From Paracoccaceae bacterium (GTDB taxonomy: Bacteria; Pseudomonadota; Alphaproteobacteria; Rhodobacterales; Rhodobacteraceae): 64,000 nucleotides of DNA. Position numbers and translations under genes: made by a program. The stretch lies in assembly GCA_024742705.1 (NCBI GenBank), contig JANSXZ010000010.1, forward strand, positions 1-64,000, written 5' to 3'. Below are positions 49,492-58,768 of this stretch, piece after piece. Numbering within the stretch: the stretch's first letter is position 1; every line of letters starts with the position of its first letter. The notes under the pieces were generated by a model. That model was not told where the DNA came from and made no database searches. It was given only the letters and a program-made list of their open reading frames with translations.

Positions 49492-50568
49492 CTACGCGCG
49501 ATCCGGATGCCCGCGCGGCGCCGCGGCAGCTTCGGCGGCAATGCCCCGCGCCACCATCGCCCGGAAACGCATGGCACCGGCATCCAGCCCCAGGTTCAGA
49601 TAGGGCGACGTCCGCCCGGCCATCCCGGCCTGCACCCGTTCGAGCACGTCCTTGTCTTCGTTGAAAGCCATTACCGCCCCGTCGAACATGCGCTGCGACA
49701 ACGCGGTGTCGTCGGCATGCATGTTGCGATGCTGAAACCAGAAATACCGGGTGCGCGTGGCATCGACCGGGGTGATGAAATTGTAGTTGATGTTCAGAAA
49801 GGCGTTCGGCGACAGCGGCCGATGCCCGCCGCCCTCGCCCGAAGGCGTGTAGACCGATAAATTCAGGGCGGTGGAAGGCAGCCGCATTTCATAGTGTTGC
49901 TTGCGGTCGCAGGTTGGCCCGAACGGCAGCATCGCCGCATAGTAGGGCGGCGCCGGCTCATCCGGAATCCAGCGCGAAACGGTCACACCGTCTTCTGTCA
50001 CGTCGATCTCGAGCGGGCGATTGTCGGTGCCGGCCCCGGCAAAGGATGTCAGGTGCACCCAGGCGACATGGCTCGGATCGAGCAGGTTGTCGGTGATGTA
50101 GAGATAGTGGCACCCCATCTCCAGAGCGCCCTTCGGCGTACGGCCCCACTCCGGGTTGTCGAACTGGGGGATGTCGATGATATCCGCAGGGTCCGCCGTT
50201 CCGGCACCGGTCCAGACCCAGACAAACCCCCAACGATCCACTGCCGGATAGGCCCGCACCCGCGCACGCGACGGGACCGAATCGGGCTGGGTCGGCGCGG
50301 CCACACATGCCCCGCTGCCATCGAAGGTCAGCCCGTGATAGCCACAGATCACAGTGCTGCCCGAAACCGTACCGCGCGAAAGCGGCAGCTTGCGGTGCGG
50401 ACAGGCGTCTTCAAGGACGATCGGCTCGCCCTGCGCGCCACGAAACACAACTATAGGTTCGCCGAGAATGGTCAGGGCCGTGGGGCTGGCATCGAAATCC
50501 TCGGACCGCCCCGCCACATACCAGTATTCGCGCAAGAACCCTTCGCCGCCCGCCAAATCGTCCCGCAT
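49492..50568 (-). CDS. Rieske non-haem iron oxygenase, VanA-like alpha subunit
   Basis: A 358-residue oxygenase. The Rieske 2Fe-2S site is C56-P-H58 and C75-G-Y-H78; the mononuclear iron site follows the pattern N-x2-D-x2-H-x4-H (N161, D164, H167, H172), with a late acidic segment FNEDKDVLERVQ. Size and motif arrangement match vanillate O-demethylase-type enzymes that remove O- or N-methyl groups or hydroxylate. No reductase gene is nearby, so electrons must come from elsewhere. It lies between two CMD-family genes in a run with an amino-acid ABC transporter. Confidence 0.9.
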   Translation of the reverse strand: MRDDLAGGEGFLREYWYVAGRSEDFDASPTALTILGEPIVVFRGAQGEPIVLEDACPHRKLPLSRGTVSGSTVICGYHGLTFDGSGACVAAPTQPDSVPSRARVRAYPAVDRWGFVWVWTGAGTADPADIIDIPQFDNPEWGRTPKGALEMGCHYLYITDNLLDPSHVAWVHLTSFAGAGTDNRPLEIDVTEDGVTVSRWIPDEPAPPYYAAMLPFGPTCDRKQHYEMRLPSTALNLSVYTPSGEGGGHRPLSPNAFLNINYNFITPVDATRTRYFWFQHRNMHADDTALSQRMFDGAVMAFNEDKDVLERVQAGMAGRTSPYLNLGLDAGAMRFRAMVARGIAAEAAAAPRGHPDRA

Positions 50569-50596
50569 GATGCACCGCCCCTTCTACAACGAAAAC

Positions 50597-50932
50597 TCAG
50601 CCGGCGAAGCAGTCGTATGCCCGCAAAGCCTTGGCGCTGTAGGCGTAGGAAGGTCCGCCGCCCATGTAGGTGGCCATCGCCAGCGCTTCGCAGAATTCGG
50701 CCCGCGAAACCCCCAGACCAACCAGAGCGCGAACGTGAAACCCGATGCAACTGTCGCACCTCGTGGCGATGGCAATGCCCAGCGCCATGAATTCCTTGGT
50801 GCGCAGATCCAGCGCGCCCTCGGCCTTTGCCGCGCGCCCCATGGCAGCAAAACCGCGTGCCGTGTCGGGGATTTCAGCCGCGAGAACCGCGATGTCACCT
50901 TCGACACCGTTCATGAAATCCTGCCAGTCCAT
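50597..50932 (-). CDS. Carboxymuconolactone decarboxylase-family protein (AhpD-like)
   Basis: A 111-residue CMD-family protein with an intact C-x-x-C and following histidine (ATRCDSCIGFHVRAL), preceded by TKEFMALGIAI, the usual AhpD arrangement, so a thiol-disulfide or peroxidase activity is possible. I start at the ATG at 50932: AAGGGGG (50941-50947) lies eight bases before it and overlaps the permease stop, implying coupled translation. In-frame ATGs at 50959 and 50980 are alternatives. It precedes the Rieske gene by 28 bases. Confidence 0.86.
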   Translation of the reverse strand: MDWQDFMNGVEGDIAVLAAEIPDTARGFAAMGRAAKAEGALDLRTKEFMALGIAIATRCDSCIGFHVRALVGLGVSRAEFCEALAMATYMGGGPSYAYSAKALRAYDCFAG

Positions 50933-50945
50933 GCCGCCTGCCCCC

Positions 50946-51716
50946 TTATTGCCTTTCATCCGAACCCATCCGCCGCTCAAGCCACCGCACCGCCTGGCTG
51001 ATGATCAGCACCAGAACGAGATACTCCAGTATCAGCAATGTGTAGATTTCCAACGGCCGGTACTCTGTCACCACCAATTCATTGGCACGGCGCGTCAACT
51101 CCTGCATACCGATAACCGATGCAAAGGCGCTCATCTTGACGATATAGATGAATTGGTTGGCCAGAGGCGGCAGAATACGCCGGATGGCCTGCGGCATGAT
51201 CACGAAACGCATCGTCTGCATATATGTCAAACCGATGGTCTGCGCCGCCTCGCGCTGACCACGGGCGATCGATTGAATGCCCGCGCGATAGATCTCGGCG
51301 GTGAACGCGCTGTCGGAAATCGCCAGGGTGATCACCGCCCCCCAGAAAGGATCGATGGGCACATTCAACCCCATCGACCGGAAGATGATCGGCAAGCCGT
51401 AAAACACCCAGAACAACATGGGCAACAACGGGATCGAACGGACAAACTCCACATAAACCCGGTTGATCATCCGCACGCCCCAACGCTCGGACAACCCCGG
51501 AAGCGCAACCAGCAGCCCCAGCACGATCGAGATTGAAGCCGCCACAACCGACAGCAGGATGGTTGCACCCATACCCGAAATCAGAAACCGGACGTTGATC
51601 CACCCGGCCTCCGTCATCGGATTGATCACATACCACCCCCAGGTGGACGACGAAGCACACCCACCCAGCAGCAACAGAGCAGCAAACAGTGCCGAGGTGA
51701 TCCAACGCCGGCTCAC
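50946..51716 (-). CDS. Amino-acid-type ABC transporter permease
   Basis: A 256-residue permease of the polar amino acid (HisMQ/GlnP) family. The N-terminus reads LLLLGGCASSSTWGWYVINP, a lipoprotein-like start I recall from one subgroup of these permeases. Five membrane helices follow, with FVRSIPLLPMLFW and the EAA loop REAAQTIGLTYMQTMRFVIMPQA that contacts the ATPase. As only one permease is present it presumably forms a homodimer. A 199-base gap with an inverted repeat separates it from the ATPase gene. Confidence 0.92.
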   Translation of the reverse strand: MSRRWITSALFAALLLLGGCASSSTWGWYVINPMTEAGWINVRFLISGMGATILLSVVAASISIVLGLLVALPGLSERWGVRMINRVYVEFVRSIPLLPMLFWVFYGLPIIFRSMGLNVPIDPFWGAVITLAISDSAFTAEIYRAGIQSIARGQREAAQTIGLTYMQTMRFVIMPQAIRRILPPLANQFIYIVKMSAFASVIGMQELTRRANELVVTEYRPLEIYTLLILEYLVLVLIISQAVRWLERRMGSDERQ

Positions 51717-51735
51717 AGCGGCTCCAAGCAGGTTT

Positions 51736-51806
51736 CATTGTTCCACAAATACTCAAATCCCACATCTGCATTTCGGTGAAATGCCATGAGTATTTCGAGA
51801 ACAATG
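51736..51806. repeat. Inverted-repeat element D between ABC ATPase and permease genes
   Basis: Two 19-base arms, CATTGTTCCACAAATACTC (51736-51754) and the inverse copy at 51788-51806, match at 16 of 19 positions and flank a 33-base centre that itself contains ATTTC-ggt-GAAAT. The left arm differs at a single base from the start of element E (61253-61271). It could form a long stem-loop in the transcript. The rest of the 51717-51915 gap holds no gene. Confidence 0.72.
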
Positions 51807-51915
51807 AAAAAGCGTTGGAAAATGAGGGCTCTCTTGCCCAACACGCCCGCGGGCACGCGGCCACCGGGTGTTGCGGATAAGGCAGCGGGGCGGGTTCTGG
51901 CGTCCGGGCGGGTCA

Positions 51916-52662
51916 TCAGTGTTTCAGGATCCTGCCGAGAAACTTGCGGCATCGTTCAGAGCGCGGTGAAGCGAAAAATGCTTCGGGATGACCTTCCTCA
52001 ACGATTTCCCCTTCATCCATGAAGATCATCTTGTCGGCCACGCGGCGCGCGAAACCCATTTCATGTGTTACCACCACCATTGTCATGCCATCTTGCGCCA
52101 AGGCCACCATCACGTCGAGCACTTCGGAAATCATTTCCGGATCCAGCGCCGAGGTCGGTTCGTCGAACAGCATGACCTTCGGCTCCATGCACAGCGAGCG
52201 GGCGATGGCGACGCGTTGCTGCTGGCCACCGGACAGTTGGGCCGGTTTCTTGAGCGCCTGATCCGGAATGCGGACCCGATCCAGGTAGTGCCGGGCACGG
52301 GCCTCGGCGTCGCGGCGTGGCAGGCCGCGCGCCTTCATCGGCCCCAGCATCAGGTTTTCCAGTACGTTGAGGTGTGGAAAGAGGTTGAACTGCTGAAACA
52401 CCATGCCGACCTCCGACCGGATCGCCGCAACCGAGCGTCTGTCGCCGGTCAGTTCCGTGCCATCCACGCGGATCATGCCCTGTTGGTGTTGTTCGAGGCG
52501 GTTGATACAGCGCACAACGGTTGACTTGCCCGAGCCTGACGGGCCGCAGATGACCACCTTTTCGCCGCTATGGACCTTGAGATTGATGTTGCGCAGAACC
52601 TGGAAGCTGCCGAACCACTTGTTCACACCCGTCATTTCGATCGCGATGTTCGGCATTTTCAC
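51916..52662 (-). CDS. Amino-acid-type ABC transporter ATP-binding protein
   Basis: A 248-residue GlnQ/HisP-like ATPase. Walker A is GPSGSGKST (40-48), the Q-loop is [11 protein letters not shown], the signature [15 protein letters not shown], Walker [13 protein letters not shown] and the switch histidine VTHEMGF. It powers the permease at 50.9 kb and the binding protein at 52.8 kb, which is transcribed in the opposite direction from the shared 124-base control region. Confidence 0.95.
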   Translation of the reverse strand: MKMPNIAIEMTGVNKWFGSFQVLRNINLKVHSGEKVVICGPSGSGKSTVVRCINRLEQHQQGMIRVDGTELTGDRRSVAAIRSEVGMVFQQFNLFPHLNVLENLMLGPMKARGLPRRDAEARARHYLDRVRIPDQALKKPAQLSGGQQQRVAIARSLCMEPKVMLFDEPTSALDPEMISEVLDVMVALAQDGMTMVVVTHEMGFARRVADKMIFMDEGEIVEEGHPEAFFASPRSERCRKFLGRILKH

Positions 52663-52701
52663 CCCTGAAAGCGCCGATTTTCATGGCGGTCAGCTTTTTT
52701 C

Positions 52702-52731
52702 TTGAGGTTAGCGATCATGTTCTTCTTAAAT
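52702..52731 (+). promoter_or_regulatory. Candidate promoter for the binding-protein gene
   Basis: TTGAGG (52702-52707) and TTAAAT (52726-52731) are 18 bases apart, with four matches each to the sigma-70 hexamers, 55 bases before the start codon. By-eye prediction only. Confidence 0.35.
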
Positions 52732-52786
52732 CAAGCTTCAATCCGGATAGCATCGGAAAAACCACACTCACCAACAGGAGAACGAT

Positions 52787-53557
52787 ATGAAACGCATCAT
52801 GAGGGTGGCGGCCGCCGCTGTTATCGGGCTTGCGCTGAGCGGCGCGGCCCAGGCGCAATCGGCGCTGAACGAGATCCTTGACAGCGGTGTCATGAAGGTC
52901 GGCACCACCGGCGACTGGAACCCGATGACACTGCGCGATCCGGCAACCAACAGCTACAAGGGTTTTGACATCGACGTGATGACCGAGTTGGCAAGCGATC
53001 TGGGGGTTTCGGTCGAATTCGTTCCCACGGACTGGAAGACGCTGGTGAACGGTGTCGTCGCGGGGCAATATCACCTTACCGGGTCGGCCTCGATTTCACC
53101 GGCGCGCATGAAGGTTGCAGGTTTCTCCGAGAGCTACATCGCGGTCGAGATCCTGCCCTTCACCACCGAGGACAAGGCCGGCAGGTTCGACGGCTATGGA
53201 TCGATCAATCAGCCTGGCGTCACGGTGGCGACCACACTGGGCACCACTTTCGAAAAGCTGGTCCGCGAGTGGTTTCCCGATGCCGAGATAAAGGTTGTCG
53301 AGGCGCCGGCCCGCGGGTTTCAGGAAGTTCTTGCCGGGCGGGCGGATGTGTTCATTACCTCGAACATCGAAGGATCCACGCTCGAGGCGAAATTCCCTAT
53401 CGTGAAGGTGGCGAATTCGGAACCCCGGTCGCCGACGCCGATCGCTATGTTGCTGCCGCAGGACGATCAGGTCTGGATCAACTACGTCAACAACTGGGTC
53501 AAGGTGAAGCAGGCACAGGGGTTCTTTGACGGCGTGAAAGCCCGATGGGGCCTTTGA
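52787..53557 (+). CDS. Periplasmic solute-binding protein, amino-acid ABC family
   Basis: A 256-residue family-3 binding protein. A signal peptide ending near AAQAQ (residue 23-24) is followed by LDSGVMKVGTTGDWNPMTLRD, GFDIDVMTELA, the ligand-loop VAGQYHLTGSASISPARMKVAGFSESY and GRADVFITS. The ASISPxR pattern resembles cyclohexadienyl dehydratase-like (PheC) members; ligand unknown. GGAGAACGAT precedes the ATG. It is divergent from the ATPase gene and upstream of the creatininase-family gene. Confidence 0.93.
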   Translation: MKRIMRVAAAAVIGLALSGAAQAQSALNEILDSGVMKVGTTGDWNPMTLRDPATNSYKGFDIDVMTELASDLGVSVEFVPTDWKTLVNGVVAGQYHLTGSASISPARMKVAGFSESYIAVEILPFTTEDKAGRFDGYGSINQPGVTVATTLGTTFEKLVREWFPDAEIKVVEAPARGFQEVLAGRADVFITSNIEGSTLEAKFPIVKVANSEPRSPTPIAMLLPQDDQVWINYVNNWVKVKQAQGFFDGVKARWGL

Positions 53558-53688
53558 ACGGCATGGCGGTCCGGCGCGGCGTGGTCCGCGCCACCGCGTC
53601 CGCGCCCCTGTCGGGGGCCTCGCGTGGCCTCGGAGACGGGCAGGGCTGACGGCCGGCGGGCCGATCCGGAAGAAAGGGCGCGGGGCAC

Positions 53689-54444
53689 ATGCGGCTGGAT
53701 CACATGACGTGGCGCGGTATCGAACGCCGTCTGAATGAAGGTGCCTGCGTTATGGTACCGGTCGGATCGACCGAACAACACGGTCCCATGGGGCGTCTCG
53801 GCACCGATACGATCTGTGCCGAGGCGGTAGCGCTGGCGGCGGCCGCGCGGTGTGGTGCGATCGTGGCGCCGGCGCTGGCCTATACGCCCGCGCCCTTCAA
53901 CACCGCCTTTGCTGGCACCGTTTCGGTTTCGGCCGAAACCTTTGGCAGGCTGGCGCACGAGGTGTTTTCCGGGCTTTTGTCGCAAGGCTTCGCCGGGGTT
54001 CTTGCCGTCAACGGCCACGGCGCGAACCTCGCGCCTCTGGCCGAGGTTCAGGCCGCCTGCCCGGCGGGCGCTGTCGAAATCCTCAGCTGGTGGGCGCCAG
54101 AGCCGGTGATGGCGCTGCGCGAGGCGTTGTTCGGCGATTGGGAGGGGATGCATGCGACACCCTCTGAAATCGCCATCACCCAGACGCTTCTGGGCGCACT
54201 GCCGCCAGAGGACGCAGCCGCGCCACCCCGCGCGCTGAGCCCCGCCTATATCGCCGCGCACGCGGGCGACCGTCACGGCGCGCCTGACGCGCATCGCGCC
54301 GATTTTCCCGACGGGCGTGTCGGATCGCATTCGGCGCTGGCCACGCCCGAGCATGGCGCGCGGCTGCTGGACACCGCGGGCGCGGCGGTGGCCTGTGCCT
54401 TCGCCGCATTCCAGGCGCGGCAACTGGGCCACGCGACCGACTGA
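53689..54444 (+). CDS. Creatininase-family amidohydrolase
   Basis: A 251-residue metal-dependent amidohydrolase. Ligands fit the family: E29 and H31 in GSTEQHG, D40 in GTDT, H110 in NGHGANL and E160 in GMHATPSEIA. Members open cyclic amides such as creatinine or cleave formamides. Its position between an amino-acid-type binding protein and a dimethylglycine-dehydrogenase-like enzyme suggests the imported compound is an amide or cyclic N-methyl compound; that is inference. The spacing is 131 bases from the binding protein and 80 to the next gene. Confidence 0.9.
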   Translation: MRLDHMTWRGIERRLNEGACVMVPVGSTEQHGPMGRLGTDTICAEAVALAAAARCGAIVAPALAYTPAPFNTAFAGTVSVSAETFGRLAHEVFSGLLSQGFAGVLAVNGHGANLAPLAEVQAACPAGAVEILSWWAPEPVMALREALFGDWEGMHATPSEIAITQTLLGALPPEDAAAPPRALSPAYIAAHAGDRHGAPDAHRADFPDGRVGSHSALATPEHGARLLDTAGAAVACAFAAFQARQLGHATD

Positions 54445-54524
54445 ATGATCATTCAATGGATTGATGCGTGGGCGCCGGTTTGCTAACGCAGGCGAAACCG
54501 CAACTGTGACAGGACAGAACCGCC

Positions 54525-56984
54525 ATGCCCGACACCCTGCCGCGCCACGCCCAGACCGTGATCATCGGCGGCGGATCGATCGGCGTGAACACCGCATACC
54601 ATCTGACAAAGCTGGGCCACCGCGATGTGGTGGTTCTGGAACAGGGCCAATTGACATCGGGGACAACCTGGCACGCCGCCGGCCTGATCGTTGCGGGGCT
54701 TCTGAAATCCGAAGCCGAATGCGCGATCTACACCCACGGCCGCGATCTTTATGCCGGGCTGGAAGCCGAAACCGGCCTGCCCACCGGGTTTCGCGATGTC
54801 GGCTATCTCCAGATCGCGACCAATGCCGAACGAGTGCATGAAATGCGCCGGGTTGCGCCCTTCATGCGGCGGTTCGGGATCAATTGCCACGAGATTTCGC
54901 CGCGCGAGGCACAGCAGATGTTCCCGGTGGGCGATCTGAGCAACGTCGAGGGCGCGTTCTACATCCCCGAAGACGGCCGCGCCAATCCGGTGGATGTGAC
55001 GATGTCCCTGGCCAAGGGCGCGCGCATGGGCGGGGCGCGCATCCACGAGGGTGTGCGGGTGACGGAAATCATCGTCAAAAACGGCACCGCAACCGGGGTG
55101 CGCACAGCCGACGGCCAGCAGATCACAGCCGAGAACGTGGTGATCTGCGGCGGCATGTGGTCACGACAACTGGGCGAGCGGCACGGCGTGAACCTGCCTT
55201 TGCAGGCCGCCGAGCATTACTACCTGATCACCGAAACCATCCCCGGCCTGCCGCGCGATCTGCCGGTGCTTGAAGATCCATCCACCTATACCTATTACCG
55301 CGAAGAAGTCGGCGGGCTGATGCTGGGACTGTTCGAACCCGGCGCGGCGGCCTGGAAACCCGAGGGCATCCCGGACAACTTCCAGTTTGGCGAAATCGAG
55401 CCTGATTGGGATCGCGTCGGCCCGGATCTCGAGAAAGCCTATTCGCGGGTTCCGGATGCCATGTCCTATGGTGTGCGCAAGCTGTTCTGCGGGCCCGAAA
55501 GCTTTACCCCCGATCTTGCGCCCCTGGTCGGGCCGACACCCGAGTTGCGCAACCTGTGGGTGGCTTGCGGGATGAATTCGCTGGGTATTCTCAACGGGGC
55601 GGGCACCGGAATGGTGCTGGCCCACTGGATTGTCGACGGCGTGGCGCCGATCGACGTGACCGGCATCAACGTCAATCGCTTTTCGCGCTCGGAGGCCACG
55701 CCCGCCTTCCGGCGCGACCGCACGCCCGAACTGCTGGGCAAGCTGTTCGGCCAGCATTTCCACAACGAAAGCCCGAAAACCGCGCGCGGCGTGAAGCGAT
55801 CCGTACTCTATGACCGGCTGAAGGCGGCGGGTGCGTGGTTCGGCGAGGGCAACGGATGGGAACAGCCCGACTGGTTCGCGCCTACCCCCGCCGAGGCCCG
55901 CATCGACCGCCTCAGCTGGTTTCGCCAGAACTGGTTCGACTGGCACGCAGAAGAGCACCGCGCGGCGCGCGAGGACGTGATCGTGATGGATATGACGTCG
56001 ATGGCATCGTTCCTGGTGCAGGGCCGCGACGCCTGCGCGCTGCTGTCGCGGCTGTCGTGCAACGAGATCGACGTTGCGGTGGGCCGCGTCGTCTATACCG
56101 CCTGGGTGAACGAAAAGGGCGGCTTCGAGGCCGACCTGACCGTTACCCGGCTGGGGCAGGACCGTTTCATGGTGGTGGTCGGCGAAAATTCGGCGGGGCA
56201 TACGGAAATGCGGATGCGCCGGCACATCGGGCCGGACGAATTCGTGACCGTCACAGACGTGACCGCCGGGCGCGCGCAGATCAACGTGCATGGCCCGAAG
56301 GCGCGCAGGTTGATGTCGCGGATCTCGGATGCCGATCTGTCGGATGCGGGGTTTCCCTTCATGACCGCGCGGCAGATCGATGTGGGCTATGCCGACGTTC
56401 TGGCCTATCGGGTCACTTTCGTGGGCGAACTGGGTTGGGAACTGCATGTGCCGGCAACGCAGGCGGTGCAGGTCTATGACCTGATCGTCGCGGCAGGCGC
56501 CGATCTTGGCCTGCGCAACGCCGGGATGCAGACGCTGAATTCGCTGCGTCTCGAGAAGGCATACCGCGATTTCGGCATAGACGTGGACAACACCGACAAT
56601 CCGATCGAGGCCGGTCTGGGCTTTGCCGTCAAACTGGACAAGCCGGGCGGTTTCATAGGCCGCGACGCGCTGGCCGAAATCAAGGCCCGTGGCGTGCCCG
56701 GCACGCGCATGCTGCAATTTCTGCTGCGCGATCCGCAACCCTTGTTGCATGGTAACGAACTGATCTACCTCGATGGCCGGCAAGTGGGCTATCTTCAGGT
56801 CGGCGGCTATGGTCACACCCTGGGCGCGGCAACCGGCATCGGGTTTGTCACCCACGACGCGCCGCTGACGGCGCAGGTGGTGGAAGCCGGGAAGTGGCAG
56901 ATCGAGATCGCCGGCGATCTGGTTGCCGCCGATGCGTCGCTCAAACCGATGTACGACCCCGGCATGGCCAAGATCCGCTGCTGA
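54525..56984 (+). CDS. FAD-dependent dimethylglycine/sarcosine dehydrogenase-type fusion with GcvT domain
   Basis: An 819-residue protein with an N-terminal FAD oxidoreductase (GGGSIG at 15-20), a central FAO_M-type region and a C-terminal aminomethyltransferase (GcvT) half (from about 430: RHIGPDEF, QINVHGPKARRLMS, GELGWELHVP, RLEKAYRDFG). H50 in SGTTWHAAG matches the histidine that covalently holds FAD in dimethylglycine and sarcosine dehydrogenases. It would demethylate an N-methyl amine, pass the carbon to folate and electrons to EtfAB. The true substrate is unknown; the neighbours suggest the product of an amidohydrolase reaction. Confidence 0.92.
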   Translation: MPDTLPRHAQTVIIGGGSIGVNTAYHLTKLGHRDVVVLEQGQLTSGTTWHAAGLIVAGLLKSEAECAIYTHGRDLYAGLEAETGLPTGFRDVGYLQIATNAERVHEMRRVAPFMRRFGINCHEISPREAQQMFPVGDLSNVEGAFYIPEDGRANPVDVTMSLAKGARMGGARIHEGVRVTEIIVKNGTATGVRTADGQQITAENVVICGGMWSRQLGERHGVNLPLQAAEHYYLITETIPGLPRDLPVLEDPSTYTYYREEVGGLMLGLFEPGAAAWKPEGIPDNFQFGEIEPDWDRVGPDLEKAYSRVPDAMSYGVRKLFCGPESFTPDLAPLVGPTPELRNLWVACGMNSLGILNGAGTGMVLAHWIVDGVAPIDVTGINVNRFSRSEATPAFRRDRTPELLGKLFGQHFHNESPKTARGVKRSVLYDRLKAAGAWFGEGNGWEQPDWFAPTPAEARIDRLSWFRQNWFDWHAEEHRAAREDVIVMDMTSMASFLVQGRDACALLSRLSCNEIDVAVGRVVYTAWVNEKGGFEADLTVTRLGQDRFMVVVGENSAGHTEMRMRRHIGPDEFVTVTDVTAGRAQINVHGPKARRLMSRISDADLSDAGFPFMTARQIDVGYADVLAYRVTFVGELGWELHVPATQAVQVYDLIVAAGADLGLRNAGMQTLNSLRLEKAYRDFGIDVDNTDNPIEAGLGFAVKLDKPGGFIGRDALAEIKARGVPGTRMLQFLLRDPQPLLHGNELIYLDGRQVGYLQVGGYGHTLGAATGIGFVTHDAPLTAQVVEAGKWQIEIAGDLVAADASLKPMYDPGMAKIRC

Positions 56985-56987
56985 CGC

Positions 56988-57881
56988 TCAGGCGCGCACC
57001 GCCTCGTCGTCGCGCAAAAGCAGCCACAGTGCCAGAACCGTCAGGCCGATGCCGATCAGAACCACCGGCTGGGGCACACCGTTGCCCAGCGCCACCTCCC
57101 AGCCGATCACCCAGCTGGGTGTAAGATAGGTATAGGCCATCACCTTGGCCGAAGGCAGTTTCAGCGTCGCGAACTGCAACAGGACAAATGTAGCCGCGCT
57201 GGCGAACACCGCGGTATAGAGGATCGTCACCCAGACGATGGGCGGCAGATCCTGCCATGCCGTTGCGACAATATCCCGCCAGCCATAGAGCAACAGCACC
57301 AGCCCACCGGCCACCAGCACCCCGAAGGTAAAGACAACAGGCGCCTCGCCACGGTTCAGCTTTCGCACCATCGGGGTATAGGCGGCATGCGACACGCACC
57401 CGATGAAATACAGCACCTCGCCCCGGCCAATCTCGAATCGCAGAAGCGCCGCCAGATCCGCGCGAAAGATCACCCACAGCGCGCCCGTCCCGCCGATCGC
57501 CAGCGCCAGCGCCATGCGCGGTGTCGTCGTCTGGCGCAGCAAAAGCCAGCCGAACCCGCCCGCCAGCAGCGGCGTCAGCGTAAACACGGCCGCCGCATTC
57601 ACCGGTGGCGCCGTCTTCAGACCCTCGAACATCAGCACGAAATACACGGCGAACAGACCGCCGAGAACAATGTAGCGCCACGGCGCCGCCAGCGCGGCGC
57701 GCGGCACGCCGGATGTCGCCAGCGCCGCGGCCCCGATGATCACCGCCGCAATCGCAAGCCGCACCGCGTTCAGAGCGGCCGGCGCAATCTCGTTGGCGGC
57801 CATCGACCCCAGCGAAAACGATCCGGCCACCAGCGCCGAAAACGCCAGCATCGCCAGATGCCCCTGCATGCCCGGCGTCAC
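56988..57881 (-). CDS. EamA/DMT-family transporter
   Basis: A 297-residue inner-membrane protein with ten hydrophobic segments in two EamA repeats (ALNAVRLAIAAVIIG, FEGLKTAPPVNAAAVFTLTPLLAG; second half AYTYLTPSWVIGWEVALG). The family exports amino acids, metabolites or drugs. The GTG at 57881 overlaps the LysR stop as GTGA, so the two are co-translated; an ATG at 57869 is an alternative. It ends three bases after the convergent dehydrogenase gene. Confidence 0.88.
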   Translation of the reverse strand: MTPGMQGHLAMLAFSALVAGSFSLGSMAANEIAPAALNAVRLAIAAVIIGAAALATSGVPRAALAAPWRYIVLGGLFAVYFVLMFEGLKTAPPVNAAAVFTLTPLLAGGFGWLLLRQTTTPRMALALAIGGTGALWVIFRADLAALLRFEIGRGEVLYFIGCVSHAAYTPMVRKLNRGEAPVVFTFGVLVAGGLVLLLYGWRDIVATAWQDLPPIVWVTILYTAVFASAATFVLLQFATLKLPSAKVMAYTYLTPSWVIGWEVALGNGVPQPVVLIGIGLTVLALWLLLRDDEAVRA

Positions 57882-58768
57882 GCGTCCCAATCCCTGGCCC
57901 GCGATTTCAGAAACGAAAGAAAGCTCTGCACCTTGTTGGTGCGGTGCAGATCCACATGCGTGACCAGCCACAGATGCGTCGACCAGTCGTCGATCGGCGG
58001 ATGGATCTCGATCAGTTCCGGATTGGCCTGCGCCTCCATCACCGGCAGGAATCCGATGCCGGCCCCGGCCAGAACCGCCGGCGTCATCGACGCGATATCC
58101 GACCCGCGGAACCGCACCGCCGAGGTCGGCACGTTCTCACGCAGCCAGACGCTGAACGGCGCGCGGTTGTTCTGGTCGTCGGCCCCGACAAAGATGTGGT
58201 TGCCGTAATCCTCGATGCCGTTCGGCTTGCCGTGGGCACGCACATACGACCCGCTGGCGTAAAGCGCGAAACGCTGGCGCAGGAAGGGCTGTACCACGTT
58301 GTCGGGCTGATCCGGCACACGGCCGGCACGAATGGCCACATGCGCCTCGCCGTATTCCAGGCGAAACAGCCGGTCGCTGGTCAGATACCGCACCGTCAGC
58401 CCGTCGTGCAGGTGCTGGAACGCGGTCAGCGCCGGCACGATCAAAGGCGCCAGCAAGGCCAGCGACGTCACCACCAGATCGCCGGTCACTTCGTCGCCCT
58501 GCCCCTTTATGCGCCCCGAAAGCTGGTTCAACTGGTCTTCGGTGGCCTGCGCCACCCGCATCAGGTCCTGGCCGGCTTCGGTGGGCGTATAGCCACGGGC
58601 ATGCCGCTGGAACAGCTTCACGCCCAGCCGCGCTTCGATCGCGTCGACATGGCGTATGACCGTGGCGTGATGCACCCCGAGGATCTCGGCCGCGCCGCTG
58701 ACGGTTCCCATCCGCGCCACCTGATAGGCAGTGCGCACCTCGTCCCAGTTTTCCAATCCCCGCCTCAT
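57878..58768 (-). CDS. LysR-family transcriptional regulator
   Basis: A 296-residue regulator with an N-terminal winged HTH (VARMGTVSGAAEILGVHHATVIRHVDAIEARLGVKLF, given here as a single domain at about 15-60) and a periplasmic-binding-like effector domain. The ATG at 58768 is chosen; upstream in-frame codons would run into the azoR control region. It is divergent from the azoreductase gene (108 bases), the standard arrangement for a LysR target, and coupled with the EamA transporter gene. The ligand is probably a quinone, azo or electrophilic compound if it follows the azoreductase, but this is inference. Confidence 0.88.
   Translation of the reverse strand: MRRGLENWDEVRTAYQVARMGTVSGAAEILGVHHATVIRHVDAIEARLGVKLFQRHARGYTPTEAGQDLMRVAQATEDQLNQLSGRIKGQGDEVTGDLVVTSLALLAPLIVPALTAFQHLHDGLTVRYLTSDRLFRLEYGEAHVAIRAGRVPDQPDNVVQPFLRQRFALYASGSYVRAHGKPNGIEDYGNHIFVGADDQNNRAPFSVWLRENVPTSAVRFRGSDIASMTPAVLAGAGIGFLPVMEAQANPELIEIHPPIDDWSTHLWLVTHVDLHRTNKVQSFLSFLKSRARDWDA

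Noticed and set aside
55161..56855. 564-codon open frame antisense to the FAD-GcvT gene
   Set aside because: Shadow of a well-supported gene with complete domains on the plus strand.
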